A stretch of 64,000 nucleotides of DNA from Streptomyces sp. NBC_00259 (GTDB taxonomy: Bacteria; Actinomycetota; Actinomycetes; Streptomycetales; Streptomycetaceae): assembly GCF_036181745.1 (NCBI RefSeq), contig NZ_CP108080.1, positions 1,426,001 through 1,490,000 of the forward strand. The letters run 5' to 3'. The stretch's first letter is position 1, and every line of letters starts with the position of its first letter. The notes under the pieces were generated by a model. The model did not search any database, was not told the origin of the DNA, and was given only the letters and a program-made list of their open reading frames with translations. A program made the translations under genes and the position numbers. Below, one piece after another: positions 9,549 to 18,422 of this stretch.

Positions 9549-11078
9549 GTGACCGACGCACACACCGCCGGCCCGTTCATCGCGGCCATCGACCAGGGCA
9601 CCACTTCCTCCCGCTGCATCGTCTTCGACAAGGACGGCCGGATCGTCTCGGTCGACCAGAAGGAGCACGAGCAGATCTTCCCGAAGCCGGGCTGGGTCGA
9701 GCACAACGCCGCCGAGATCTGGACCAATGTCCAGGAGGTCGTCGCCGGCGCCCTCGAGAAGGGCGGCATCACCGCCGCCGACGTCAAGGCCATCGGCATC
9801 ACCAACCAGCGCGAGACCACTCTGCTCTGGGACAAGAACACCGGTGAGCCCGTCCACAACGCCATCGTCTGGCAGGACACCCGCACCGACGCGCTCTGCC
9901 GGGAGCTGGGGCGCAACGTCGGCCAGGACCGCTTCCGCCGTGAGACCGGCCTGCCGCTGGCGAGCTACTTCTCCGGCCCGAAGGTCCGCTGGATGCTCGA
10001 CAACATCGAGGGCCTGCGCGAGCGCGCCGAGCGCGGCGACATCCTCTTCGGAACCATGGACTCCTGGGTCATCTGGAACCTGACCGGCGGTGTCGACGGC
10101 GGCAAGCACGTCACCGACGTCACCAACGCCTCGCGCACCATGCTGATGAACCTGCACACCATGAAGTGGGACGAGAAGATCGCCCAGTCCATGGAGGTGC
10201 CGATGGAGGTCCTCCCCGAGATCCGCTCTTCCGCCGAGGTGTACGGGGAGGTCAAGGAGGGTCTCCTGGCGGGCGTGCCGGTCGCCTCCGCGCTGGGTGA
10301 CCAGCAGGCCGCGCTGTTCGGCCAGACGTGTTTCGCCGAGGGTGAGGCGAAGTCCACGTACGGCACCGGCACCTTCCTGCTGATGAACACCGGCGACAAG
10401 ATCATCAACTCCTACTCGGGGCTGATCACCACCGTCGGCTACAAGATCGGCGACCAGGCTCCGGTGTACTCGCTGGAGGGCTCCATCGCCGTCACCGGCG
10501 CGCTCGTGCAGTGGATGCGCGACCAGATGGGGCTCATCAACTCCGCGCCCGAGATCGAGACGCTCGCCGCGTCCGTCGAGGACAACGGCGGCGCCTACAT
10601 CGTGCCCGCGTTCTCCGGGCTGTTCGCACCGTACTGGCGCTCCGACGCCCGCGGTGTGATCGCCGGTCTCACCCGGTACGTCACCAAGGCGCACATCGCG
10701 CGCGCCGTGCTGGAGGCCACCGCCTGGCAGACCCGCGAGATCACCGACGCCATGACGAAGGACTCCGGCGTCGAGGTGACCGCTCTGAAGGTCGACGGCG
10801 GAATGACCTCCAACAACCTGCTGATGCAGACCCTCTCGGACTTCCTCGACGTACCCGTGGTGCGTCCGATGGTCGCCGAGACGACCTGCCTCGGGGCCGC
10901 CTACGCCGCCGGCCTGGCCGTCGGCTTCTGGCCCGACACCGACGCGCTGCGCGCCAACTGGCGCCGGGCCGCGGAGTGGACACCCCACATGGACGCTGCC
11001 CAGCGCGACAGCGAGTACAAGAGCTGGCTCAAGGCCGTCGAGCGGACCATGGGCTGGATCGAGCACGACGACAGCTGA
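9549..11078 (+). CDS. glpK: Glycerol kinase
   Basis: A 509-residue FGGY-family sugar kinase that phosphorylates glycerol to sn-glycerol 3-phosphate. The N-terminal ATP-binding signature [16 protein letters not shown], the glycerol-site region [10 protein letters not shown], and the C-terminal stretch [15 protein letters not shown] with [18 protein letters not shown] are all present, and length equals the family norm. The GTG start follows CCAGGAG. It is the middle gene of the glpF-glpK-glpD operon, 15 bases before glpD. Confidence 0.97.
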   Translation: MTDAHTAGPFIAAIDQGTTSSRCIVFDKDGRIVSVDQKEHEQIFPKPGWVEHNAAEIWTNVQEVVAGALEKGGITAADVKAIGITNQRETTLLWDKNTGEPVHNAIVWQDTRTDALCRELGRNVGQDRFRRETGLPLASYFSGPKVRWMLDNIEGLRERAERGDILFGTMDSWVIWNLTGGVDGGKHVTDVTNASRTMLMNLHTMKWDEKIAQSMEVPMEVLPEIRSSAEVYGEVKEGLLAGVPVASALGDQQAALFGQTCFAEGEAKSTYGTGTFLLMNTGDKIINSYSGLITTVGYKIGDQAPVYSLEGSIAVTGALVQWMRDQMGLINSAPEIETLAASVEDNGGAYIVPAFSGLFAPYWRSDARGVIAGLTRYVTKAHIARAVLEATAWQTREITDAMTKDSGVEVTALKVDGGMTSNNLLMQTLSDFLDVPVVRPMVAETTCLGAAYAAGLAVGFWPDTDALRANWRRAAEWTPHMDAAQRDSEYKSWLKAVERTMGWIEHDDS

Positions 11079-11093
11079 CGAGGAGCTATTCGA

Positions 11094-12704
11094 ATGACCA
11101 CCCTGCAGAGCGTCCCCGCCCTGGGGACGCACCCGGCCTCGGGTTCCCTGCCGAGCCGCGCCGAAACGCGGGAGCAGCTTGCCAAGGCGACCTACGACCT
11201 CCTGGTGATCGGCGGCGGCATCCTGGGCATCTCCACCGCCTGGCACGCCGCGCAGGCCGGGCTGCGGGTGGCCCTGGTGGACGCCGGCGACTTCGCCGGC
11301 GCCACCTCCTCCGCCTCCTCCAAGCTCCTCCACGGCGGTCTGCGCTATCTGCAGACCGGCGCGGTGAAGCTGGTGGCGGAGAACCACTTCGAGCGCCGTG
11401 CACTCTCCCGTGAGGTGGCTCCCCACCTGTCCAACCCGCTGACCTTCTATCTGCCGGTCTACAAGGGCGGACCGCACGGCGCGGCCAAGCTCGGCGCGGG
11501 CGTCTTCGCCTACTCGGCGCTCTCCGCGTTCGGCGACGGCGTCGGCCACGTCATCTCCCCGTCGAAGGCGCAGCGCGACGTTCCCGAGCTGCGTACGGAG
11601 AACCTGAAGGCCGTGGCCGTGTACGGCGACGACCAGATGAACGACGCACGGATGGCGCTGATGGCGGTCCGCGCGTCCCTCGAGGCGGGGGCGGTCGTCC
11701 TCAACCACGCCGAGGTCACCGGACTGCGCCTGACCAGGGGCCGGGTCACGGGCGCGGACCTGAAGGACCGTACTGACGGCACCGAGTTCGGTGTCGACGC
11801 CCGGCTGGTGCTGAACGCGACCGGCCCGTGGGTGGACCACCTGCGCAAGATGGAGGACCCGAACGCGGCGCCCTCCATCCGGCTGTCCAAGGGCGCGCAC
11901 CTGGTGCTCAAGCGCACCTCCCCGTGGAAGGCCGCGCTGGCCACCCCGATCGACAAGTACCGCATCACCTTCGCCCTCCCCTGGGAGGACATGCTGCTGC
12001 TCGGCACGACCGACGAGGTGTTCGAGGGTGACCCGGCGGATGTCGCGGTCAACGAGAAGGACATCGCCCAGATCCTCGACGAGGCCGCCTTCTCCATCCG
12101 TGACCAGCAGCTGTCGCGCGATCTCATCACCTACTCCTTCGCCGGGCTGCGGGTGCTGCCGGGCGGTCCCGGAGACACCTCGCAGGCCAAGCGGGAGACG
12201 GTGGTCACCGAGGGCCGCGGCGGCATGCTGTCGGTGGCCGGCGGGAAGTGGACGACGTTCCGCCACATCGGTCGTACGGTGATGAACAAGCTGGCCGAGC
12301 TGCCGGGCCGGCCGCTCGCCGACGACATGGAGCCGATCTCGCAGCTGCCGAAGAGGGTCCCGCTGCCGGGCATCGCCAACCCCCGCGCCGTCGCCCACCG
12401 GTTGCTGGTGGACGCCCCGGCGCCCGGGCCCCGCATGGCCGCGGACACCGCCCGGCACCTGGCCACGCACTACGGCTCGCTGGCCTTCGACATCGCGCGG
12501 CTGGCGAACGACGATACCGCGCTGGCCCAGCGGATCCACCCGGACGCCCCGGAGATCTGGGCCCAGGTCGTGTACGCACGCGACCACGAGTGGGCCGAGA
12601 CGGCGGACGACGTGCTGCGCCGCCGTACGACGCTGACGATACGAGGCCTCGCCACGGACGAGATCCGCGGCAAGGTCGAGGATCTGCTGCGCAAGAAGGC
12701 CTGA
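11094..12704 (+). CDS. glpD: FAD-dependent glycerol-3-phosphate dehydrogenase
   Basis: A 536-residue membrane-associated aerobic glycerol-3-phosphate dehydrogenase that produces dihydroxyacetone phosphate and passes electrons to the quinone pool. The dinucleotide fold LLVIGGGILGISTAWHAA lies near residue 35, followed by the family signature SSASSKLLHGGLRYL near residue 75. Further on come LPWEDMLLLGTTDE and the C-terminal DAO-type helical domain. The ATG is preceded by GAGGAG. It is the last gene of the glycerol operon and is followed by two strong hairpins. Confidence 0.96.
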   Translation: MTTLQSVPALGTHPASGSLPSRAETREQLAKATYDLLVIGGGILGISTAWHAAQAGLRVALVDAGDFAGATSSASSKLLHGGLRYLQTGAVKLVAENHFERRALSREVAPHLSNPLTFYLPVYKGGPHGAAKLGAGVFAYSALSAFGDGVGHVISPSKAQRDVPELRTENLKAVAVYGDDQMNDARMALMAVRASLEAGAVVLNHAEVTGLRLTRGRVTGADLKDRTDGTEFGVDARLVLNATGPWVDHLRKMEDPNAAPSIRLSKGAHLVLKRTSPWKAALATPIDKYRITFALPWEDMLLLGTTDEVFEGDPADVAVNEKDIAQILDEAAFSIRDQQLSRDLITYSFAGLRVLPGGPGDTSQAKRETVVTEGRGGMLSVAGGKWTTFRHIGRTVMNKLAELPGRPLADDMEPISQLPKRVPLPGIANPRAVAHRLLVDAPAPGPRMAADTARHLATHYGSLAFDIARLANDDTALAQRIHPDAPEIWAQVVYARDHEWAETADDVLRRRTTLTIRGLATDEIRGKVEDLLRKKA

Positions 12705-12723
12705 CGGCAAGGCCTGGTGAGCC

Positions 12724-12766
12724 CTTCCCCGGTGAGGCCTTCCGGGGGGAGGCCTCACCGGGGAAG
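12724..12766. terminator. Terminator hairpin 1 after glpD
   Basis: Perfect 17-base arms at 12724-12740 and 12750-12766 (starting CTTCCCCGGTGAGG) around a nine-base G-rich loop, 20 bases after the glpD stop. It lies between convergent genes and can act in both directions. Confidence 0.85.
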
Positions 12767-12767
12767 A

Positions 12768-12811
12768 CGCGCTTGAGGGGCGGTCGCGACAGCGGCCGCC
12801 CCTCAAGCGCG
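12768..12811. terminator. Terminator hairpin 2 between glpD and the MarR gene
   Basis: Perfect 16-base arms at 12768-12783 and 12796-12811 with a 12-base loop, directly after hairpin 1. With the convergent MarR gene ending at 12873, it probably stops transcription from both sides. Confidence 0.8.
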
Positions 12812-12872
12812 CCTGGCCCAGGGGCACTTCTACGGGCGGCAGGTGCGGGGCCCTGCTACGGCTGCGGCGGCC

Positions 12873-13406
12873 CTACTGCGGGGCTTCCTCGTCCGAGGCG
12901 AGGATCGACGTCTCCAGCTTGCGCAGCAGCCGGGCCAGTTGGCGGCACTCGGACGGCGAGAGTTCGCCGAGCATCCGCCGCTCGTTGTCGAGGTGCTCGG
13001 CGAACACCGTGTCGACCTTGGCGAGCCCTTCGGGGGTCAGCCGCGAGTAGACGACGCGCCGGTCGTCGGCGTCGCGCTCGCGGACGATCAGCCCGTCCTT
13101 CTCCAGCCGGTCGATCCGCAGGGTCACCCCCGCCGACGACACCAGCCCCGAGTCCGCGAGCTGCCCCGCGGTCAGCCGGTACGGCTCCCCGGACCGGCGC
13201 AGCGCGGTCAGCACGTCGAAACCGGCGACCGAGAGGCCGTGGCGTTCGATGGAGGCGGTGAGCCGGGTGCTGTAGCGCAGGAACGAGCGGTGCAGCCTTC
13301 CCAGGACCTCCAGCGGGCTGGTGTCCAGTTCGGGCCGCTCCCGTCCCCAGGCCTCGATGGCCATCGCCACGGCGTCCGGCCGCACCGTCGCCCTCCGCTC
13401 AGCCAT
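12873..13406 (-). CDS. MarR-family transcriptional regulator
   Basis: A 177-residue MarR-type regulator. The winged helix-turn-helix spans about residues 55-120: GFDVLTALRRSGEPYRLTAGQLADSGLVSSAGVTLRIDRLEKDGLIVRERDADDRRVVYSRLT, including the DDRR wing motif. Helices at both ends form the dimer interface. MarR proteins often repress catabolic operons until an aromatic ligand binds, which suits its place beside the transporter and the divergent oxygenase operon. The ATG at 13406 follows GGGGACGGGC. Its own promoter carries an imperfect inverted repeat at 13475-13492. The best candidate targets are the TAAGCGCTTA-like sites at 14998-15120. Confidence 0.87.
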   Translation of the reverse strand: MAERRATVRPDAVAMAIEAWGRERPELDTSPLEVLGRLHRSFLRYSTRLTASIERHGLSVAGFDVLTALRRSGEPYRLTAGQLADSGLVSSAGVTLRIDRLEKDGLIVRERDADDRRVVYSRLTPEGLAKVDTVFAEHLDNERRMLGELSPSECRQLARLLRKLETSILASDEEAPQ

Positions 13407-13578
13407 GCCCGTCCCCGTCCCCTCAGCGCGGTCACTGCCGGGGCGCGAATGTCTCACGCCCCTGAAAATCCTATCCCTGAAGTGATTCGGGGCGGAAAGC
13501 GAGCCGGGCGCAGGGCGGTCCGTGCGGACGAGCGAGGGCGGTACGCGAAGACCAGCGGGGGCGGACGGTGCGGGCTCG

Positions 13579-14943
13579 TCAGGAGTTGAGCTCCTCCAGC
13601 GTCCTGCCCTTCGTCTCGACGGCGCACAGCGCCACGACGGCACCCACCGCGGCCACGGCGGCGAACTGGGCGAAGACCACCGCCAGGCTGCCGCCCGAGC
13701 CGATGATCGCGCCGAGCGCGACCGGTCCGAGGATCACACCGATCCGGTTCCAGACCCCGCCGAAGGCGGCGCCCTTGGCGCGGTTGTGCGTCGGGTACAG
13801 CTCGGGCGAGTACAGATAGAGCCCGGCGTTGATCGCGTAGAGGAAGAACGTCGTACAGGACGCGAACACGGCGACCTGCACACCCGAGGTCGCCCCGGCC
13901 AGCGCGAGCACGGTGAGCGAGACCATGGTGCCGCCGAGGGCGGCCACCAGGGCGGGGCGCCGGCCCACACGGTCGATCAGCAGGGCGACGATCAGCGTGC
14001 CGACAAGCCCGGTGACATTGCTGAGCAGGGTGTATATGAGAGCGGTCGTCAGGTCCAGGCCGAAGTGTTTGGTGTAGAGCGACGGCAGCCAGGTGGAGAT
14101 GCCGTGGTTGACGTAGTACGCGACGAACCACAGCGCCGAGAGCACGGCGGTACGGCGCAGATAGCGGCCGGTGAACAGGTCCCGCAGGCGCCCCTGCGAG
14201 CGCTCCTGGGCGGGCGCGGCGGCCGGGGCCGGCAGCGGTTCGTGCGTGGCGGCGGCCACCTCTGCCTCGATCTGCGCGATGACCTGCTCGGCCTCCTCCG
14301 TTCGTCCCCGGGCCAGCAGCCAGCGGGGGGACTCGGCCACGTGCCGGGGCAGCATCGCCGCGAGCACGACCGGGAGCGCACCGATGACGAACATCGCGCG
14401 CCAGCCCAGGTTGGGCACCACCCAGATGGCGACCAGCGTGGCCGTGGCCAGACCCGCCGGGAAGATCATCTCGTAGAGCAGCACGAAGCGGCCGCGGCGG
14501 TCGGAGCGTGCGATCTCGTTGATGTACGTGGCGGCGACGGGGACGACCCCGCCGATACCCAGTCCCTGGACGAAGCGGAAGAGCGCGAACGTCTCGATGC
14601 CGCCGGACAGGGCGACGGCCAGGCTGGCGAGGGCGGTCACGGCGACCCCGAGGGCGACGGTCCGCACCCGGCCGATCCGGTCGCCCAGCCAGCCGGCGCC
14701 CAGGGCGCCCAAGAGCATGCCGACGGAGGCGGCCGTGACGGCGAAGGTGGCCTGCCCCGTCGTCAGCCGCCACTCCTTCATCAGTACGGGGAGCGCGGAG
14801 GCGGCCAGCAGCTGGTCGAACGCCTCGAAGAACGTCACGGCACCGATCAGCACACGCACCTTGACGTGCCAGCGTGAGTGCGGGAGCCGTTCGAGCCGGG
14901 CGGCTATCGAGCCGATGGCAGGCGTGCCGGCCACAGTCGTCAT
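13579..14943 (-). CDS. MFS transporter, aromatic acid/sugar-type H+ symporter
   Basis: A 454-residue major facilitator with about 12 membrane segments. The signatures GWLGDRIGRVRT (loop 2-3) and LLIDRVGRRPALV (loop 8-9) are typical of the sugar/aromatic-acid symporter branch. A cytoplasmic middle loop (about 220-250) separates the halves. It is divergent from the catabolic operon at 15172 with 228 bases of shared control region, so it probably imports that pathway's substrate. The ATG at 14943 follows GGAAGGAAC. The MarR gene lies 172 bases downstream on the same strand. Confidence 0.88.
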   Translation of the reverse strand: MTTVAGTPAIGSIAARLERLPHSRWHVKVRVLIGAVTFFEAFDQLLAASALPVLMKEWRLTTGQATFAVTAASVGMLLGALGAGWLGDRIGRVRTVALGVAVTALASLAVALSGGIETFALFRFVQGLGIGGVVPVAATYINEIARSDRRGRFVLLYEMIFPAGLATATLVAIWVVPNLGWRAMFVIGALPVVLAAMLPRHVAESPRWLLARGRTEEAEQVIAQIEAEVAAATHEPLPAPAAAPAQERSQGRLRDLFTGRYLRRTAVLSALWFVAYYVNHGISTWLPSLYTKHFGLDLTTALIYTLLSNVTGLVGTLIVALLIDRVGRRPALVAALGGTMVSLTVLALAGATSGVQVAVFASCTTFFLYAINAGLYLYSPELYPTHNRAKGAAFGGVWNRIGVILGPVALGAIIGSGGSLAVVFAQFAAVAAVGAVVALCAVETKGRTLEELNS

Positions 14944-14997
14944 GAAGGGGTTCCTTCCGCGAACAGAGAAGTTCCGGAGACAGTAGATTCAGCCACC

Positions 14998-15120
14998 TAA
15001 GCGGTCAATAGTTAAGTGGCTAGATATTGAGATCGTCGCCTCAGCGTGACGATCGAGCCAGATCCGATCCAGCAGGCCCCTTGCGTGAATAAAGTTAAGC
15101 GCTTAGATTTCTAGCGCTTC
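14998..15120. promoter_or_regulatory. Operator array between the MFS gene and the catabolic operon
   Basis: The AT-rich divergent region holds repeated, related sequences: TAAGCGGTCA (14998-15007), GTTAAGTGGCTAGAT (15011-15025) and GTTAAGCGCTTAGAT (15094-15108). The last contains the perfect palindrome TAAGCGCTTA at 15096-15105 and is followed by TAGCGCTTCGA. The two 15-base copies are 83 bases apart, about eight helical turns, suggesting co-operative binding or looping by a dimeric regulator, most likely the nearby MarR protein. Confidence 0.65.
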
Positions 15121-15171
15121 GACAAAGTCGTCGCAGTTCCCATCGCCCGCCGCCTGCCCGGAGGTTCAGCC

Positions 15172-16656
15172 GTGCCGCACTTCCCCACCGACGCCCTGAT
15201 CGCCGGCCAGTGGCGACGCGGCGCGGGCGCACCGTTCGAGACCGTCGACCCGGCGACCGGCCGGGTGCTCGCCACCGTCCACGCCGTGACGGCCGACGAG
15301 GTCGGCGAGGCCGCCGAGGCCGGAGCCCGGGCCGCCGCCGACCCGGCCTGGCGGGATCTGCTCCCCCACCGGCGTGCGCGGCTGCTGTACCGCATCGCGG
15401 AGCTGGTCGAGGACGCCGCCGACGAACTCTCGGCGATCCAGACCGCCGACACCGGCAAAACCCTCGGCGAGACCCGCGCACTCGCGCTGAGCGCGGCCGG
15501 GACCTTCCGCTACACCGGGGCCGCGCTGGAGACGGCGGAGGAGACGATCACCCCCTCCCGCGGCGAGTACGTCACGATGAGCGTGTACGAGCCGATCGGC
15601 GTCGTCGGCGCGATCAACCCCTGGAACTCCCCGATCGCCAGCGACGCGCAGAAGATCGCCCCCGCCCTCGCGGCCGGCAACGCCGTCCTGCTCAAGCCCG
15701 CCCTCTGGACGCCCCTCGTCTCCCTCGCCCTGGGGCGCATCGTCACCCGGGCGCTGGGCGAACTCGCCCTGCCCACCGCCCTGTTGTCCGTCCTTCCCGG
15801 CAGCGGCCGGACCGTCGGTGACGCCGTCGTCCGGCATCCGCTCGTCGGCCGTGTCGGGTTCACCGGCGGCACGGCGACGGGCCGGTCCCTCGCCGCCACC
15901 GCCGCGCGCAAGCTGATTCCCGCCTCGCTGGAGCTGGGCGGCAAGTCACCGACGATCGTCCGGGCCGACGCCGACGTCGAACAGGCGCTGGCCGGGGTGA
16001 TGTTCGGGATCTTCTCCTCCAGCGGCCAGTCCTGCATCGCCGGTTCCCGGCTGTTCGTGGCCCGCGAGATCTACGACGACTTCACCGGCGAACTGGTCGA
16101 GCGGGTCCGCAAGCTGCGCGTCGGCCCGGGTACCGACCCCGGGACCCAGGTCGGGCCGCTCGTGCACCACGACCACCGGGACGCCGTCGCCGCCCATGTC
16201 GACCTGGCGCGCTCCGAGGGCGCGCGGGTGCTGTGCGGCGGAGCCGTGCCGGACGGCGAGGAGTACCGGGCCGGCGCGTACTACCTGCCCACCGTCCTGG
16301 ACGGTCTCCCGAACTCCGCGCGGACCTGCCAGGAGGAGATCTTCGGCCCGGTGCTCGCCGCCCTGCCCTACGACGACGAGGACGACCTCGTACGCCGGGC
16401 CAACGGCACCGTCTACGGGCTGGCCTGCGGGATCTGGACGCGCGACCACCGCGCCGCCTGGCGCCTGGCGCGCCGTATCGACGCCGGCACCGTCTGGATC
16501 AACACGTACAAGCAGTTCAGCGCCTCCACCCCGTTCAGCGGCCGCAAGGACAGCGGACTGGGCACGGAGAAGGGCCGCGACGCCATCCGCGCCTACCAGC
16601 GCCAGAAGTCCCTGTACTGGGGCACCTCCGCGGCCCCGCTCCCCTGGGCCAACTGA
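15172..16656 (+). CDS. NAD(P)-dependent aldehyde dehydrogenase
   Basis: A 494-residue aldehyde dehydrogenase oxidising an aldehyde to its carboxylate. The Rossmann-type cofactor region includes NPWNSPIASDAQKIAPAL near residue 150. The general base is Glu254 in LELGGKSP and the nucleophile Cys288 in SSSGQSCIAGSR. EEIFGPV lies near residue 385. The GTG at 15172 has GGAGG eight bases upstream. It opens an 11-gene operon with short gaps or overlaps throughout. In context it probably oxidises an aldehyde released from a ring-cleavage product or made by the ThDP enzyme. The exact substrate is unknown. Confidence 0.92.
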   Translation: MPHFPTDALIAGQWRRGAGAPFETVDPATGRVLATVHAVTADEVGEAAEAGARAAADPAWRDLLPHRRARLLYRIAELVEDAADELSAIQTADTGKTLGETRALALSAAGTFRYTGAALETAEETITPSRGEYVTMSVYEPIGVVGAINPWNSPIASDAQKIAPALAAGNAVLLKPALWTPLVSLALGRIVTRALGELALPTALLSVLPGSGRTVGDAVVRHPLVGRVGFTGGTATGRSLAATAARKLIPASLELGGKSPTIVRADADVEQALAGVMFGIFSSSGQSCIAGSRLFVAREIYDDFTGELVERVRKLRVGPGTDPGTQVGPLVHHDHRDAVAAHVDLARSEGARVLCGGAVPDGEEYRAGAYYLPTVLDGLPNSARTCQEEIFGPVLAALPYDDEDDLVRRANGTVYGLACGIWTRDHRAAWRLARRIDAGTVWINTYKQFSASTPFSGRKDSGLGTEKGRDAIRAYQRQKSLYWGTSAAPLPWAN

Positions 16657-16683
16657 CCCGCGCACCCCTGTCTGGAGACACTC

Positions 16684-17628
16684 ATGCACCAACCGCCACC
16701 CGGTCCCGTCGCCCGGCTGCGTTCCCTGCGCTACGTCGAGCTGCACACGCCAGCCCTCACCCGGGCCGCCGACTTCTACCAGGAGGTCTGGGGCCTGGAG
16801 ACCGTCGAGTCCGACCACGGCGCGCACTGGCTGCGCGGCACCGGCGACGAGCACCACGTACTGCACCTGACCGGGGCCGACCGCGTGGGTCTCGGCCGGA
16901 TCGCGTTCGCCGTGGCCACGCCCGCCGAGGTCGACGAGGCGGCGCGCAGGCTGACCGCCCGCGGCATCGTCCCGGTCTTCGGGCCGGCGCCGCTGGAGCA
17001 GGCGGGCGGCGGCTACGGCCTGCGGTTCACCGACCCCGAGCACCGGCTGATCGAGATCAGCGCCCAGGTCGATGCCGTGACGCCACGCGGCCGTGACGCC
17101 GCGGTGCCCGTCGGCGTCACCCACGCGGTGCTCAACACCACCGACATCGACGCGTCGGTCGCCTTCTACTGCGACGTCCTCGGGCTGCGCGTCTCCGACT
17201 GGTCCGAGCACCGGATGGCGTTCCTGCGCTGCAACGCCGACCACCACTGCATCGCCTTCAACCAGGCGGAGTGGGCCTCGCTCAACCACGTGGCGTACGA
17301 GATGACGTCCGTCGACCACTTCATGCGGGGCCTGGGCCGGCTGCGCCACCACGGCATCACCCCGCAGTGGGGGCCCGGCCGGCACGGCCCGGGCAACAAC
17401 ACCTTCTCCTACTTCACCGACCCGTCCGGGCTCGTGTGCGAGTACACCTCCGAGGTCGCGCAGGTCGTCGAGGACCGGTGGATCGCCCGGGTGTGGCGAC
17501 GCGTGCCCGAACTGTCCGACCTGTGGGGGACGGCGGGCCCGCCGTCCCAGGAGATCCGCTGTCACATGGCCGGCTCCCCCGATCCCGGTCCCCTCTCTTC
17601 CCCCGCTCCCGTGGAGGTTCAGGCATGA
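16684..17628 (+). CDS. VOC-superfamily extradiol dioxygenase-like protein
   Basis: A 314-residue protein with two tandem glyoxalase/extradiol folds. The N-terminal half is catalytically silent. The C-terminal half has the 2-His-1-carboxylate metal triad at His147 (VTHAVLN), His202 (SLNHVAYE) and Glu253 (CEYTSEV), with spacing close to type I extradiol enzymes such as dihydroxybiphenyl dioxygenase. It is expected to open a catechol-type ring with O2 using Fe(II) or Mn(II). The ATG follows GGAG. Its stop overlaps the next start in an ATGA at 17625-17628, so translation is coupled. The proline-rich C-terminus (about 295-314) is atypical. Confidence 0.83.
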   Translation: MHQPPPGPVARLRSLRYVELHTPALTRAADFYQEVWGLETVESDHGAHWLRGTGDEHHVLHLTGADRVGLGRIAFAVATPAEVDEAARRLTARGIVPVFGPAPLEQAGGGYGLRFTDPEHRLIEISAQVDAVTPRGRDAAVPVGVTHAVLNTTDIDASVAFYCDVLGLRVSDWSEHRMAFLRCNADHHCIAFNQAEWASLNHVAYEMTSVDHFMRGLGRLRHHGITPQWGPGRHGPGNNTFSYFTDPSGLVCEYTSEVAQVVEDRWIARVWRRVPELSDLWGTAGPPSQEIRCHMAGSPDPGPLSSPAPVEVQA

Positions 17629-18422
17629 GTGCCGTACGCAAGGCCGGACTCGTCGGCTGGGGCGCCATCGGCCGCGTCGTCGGCACGGCCCTCGCACGGC
17701 GGGAGGTGCCCGGCGCCGAGCTGGTGTGCATCGTCGACAACCGTCCGCTCGGCGACGCCGCGCCCGCCCCGCAGGTCGCCTTCGAGGAGGCCCTGGAGCG
17801 CTGCGACCTGATCGTGGAGGCGGCCGGCCAGGGAGTCGTACGGGAGTGGGGCGAGCGCGTCCTCGCCTCCGGGACGGACCTGCTGGTCGCGTCGACCGGG
17901 GCGCTGACCGACGAGGAACTGGCCAAGCGGCTGCTGAACACCGGCCCCGGGCGGGTGTACTTCACCGGCGGCGCGGTCGGCGGCCTCGACCTCCTGCAGG
18001 CCGTCCGTGCCTTGGGGCCGCTGGACGAGGTGCGGCTCACCACCACCAAGCTGCCGTCCACGCTCGAACAGCCCTGGATGGACGAGGAACTGCTGTCCCG
18101 GCTGCGGACGGCGACCGGACCGGTCGAGGTCATGGCGGGCACGGCACGCGAGATACCCGTGAAGTTCCCCAGGTCGACCAACGTGGCCGCGTCGGTGGCC
18201 CTGGCCGTCGGCGACCTGGACGCCGTACAGGTCCGTGTCGTGGCCGACCCCGGCGCCCACCGCACACGGCACGTCGTCGAGGCGTCCGGCCCGCTCGGCG
18301 CCTACCGGTTCGAGGTGGCGCACCTCCCGGACCCGGACAATCCGGCGACCAGCCGGGTCGTGCCCTACGCGGTGCTGCGCAGCCTCGCCGCGCTCGCCGG
18401 CCGCGGCGGACAGATCCTGTGA
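17625..18422 (+). CDS. Aspartate dehydrogenase-like oxidoreductase
   Basis: A 265-residue protein with an N-terminal NAD(P) fold (GLVGWGAIGRVV near residue 10) and the C-terminal aspartate-dehydrogenase domain. The latter includes FPRSTNVAASVALA near residue 185, ADPGAHRTRHVVEASGPLG with His212 and His216, and a PDPDNPATSRVVPYAVLRSL end. Known enzymes interconvert L-aspartate with iminoaspartate/oxaloacetate. Close relatives also occur in catabolic clusters with aldehyde dehydrogenase, ThDP and SDR genes. No quinolinate synthase gene is near, so NAD biosynthesis is unlikely. It more likely handles an amino acid or imine from the pathway. It overlaps both neighbouring genes. Confidence 0.8.
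   Translation: MSAVRKAGLVGWGAIGRVVGTALARREVPGAELVCIVDNRPLGDAAPAPQVAFEEALERCDLIVEAAGQGVVREWGERVLASGTDLLVASTGALTDEELAKRLLNTGPGRVYFTGGAVGGLDLLQAVRALGPLDEVRLTTTKLPSTLEQPWMDEELLSRLRTATGPVEVMAGTAREIPVKFPRSTNVAASVALAVGDLDAVQVRVVADPGAHRTRHVVEASGPLGAYRFEVAHLPDPDNPATSRVVPYAVLRSLAALAGRGGQIL

Noticed and set aside
9528..12827. Long minus-strand open frame opposite glpK and glpD
   Set aside because: Antisense shadow of two well-supported genes, with no recognisable motifs.
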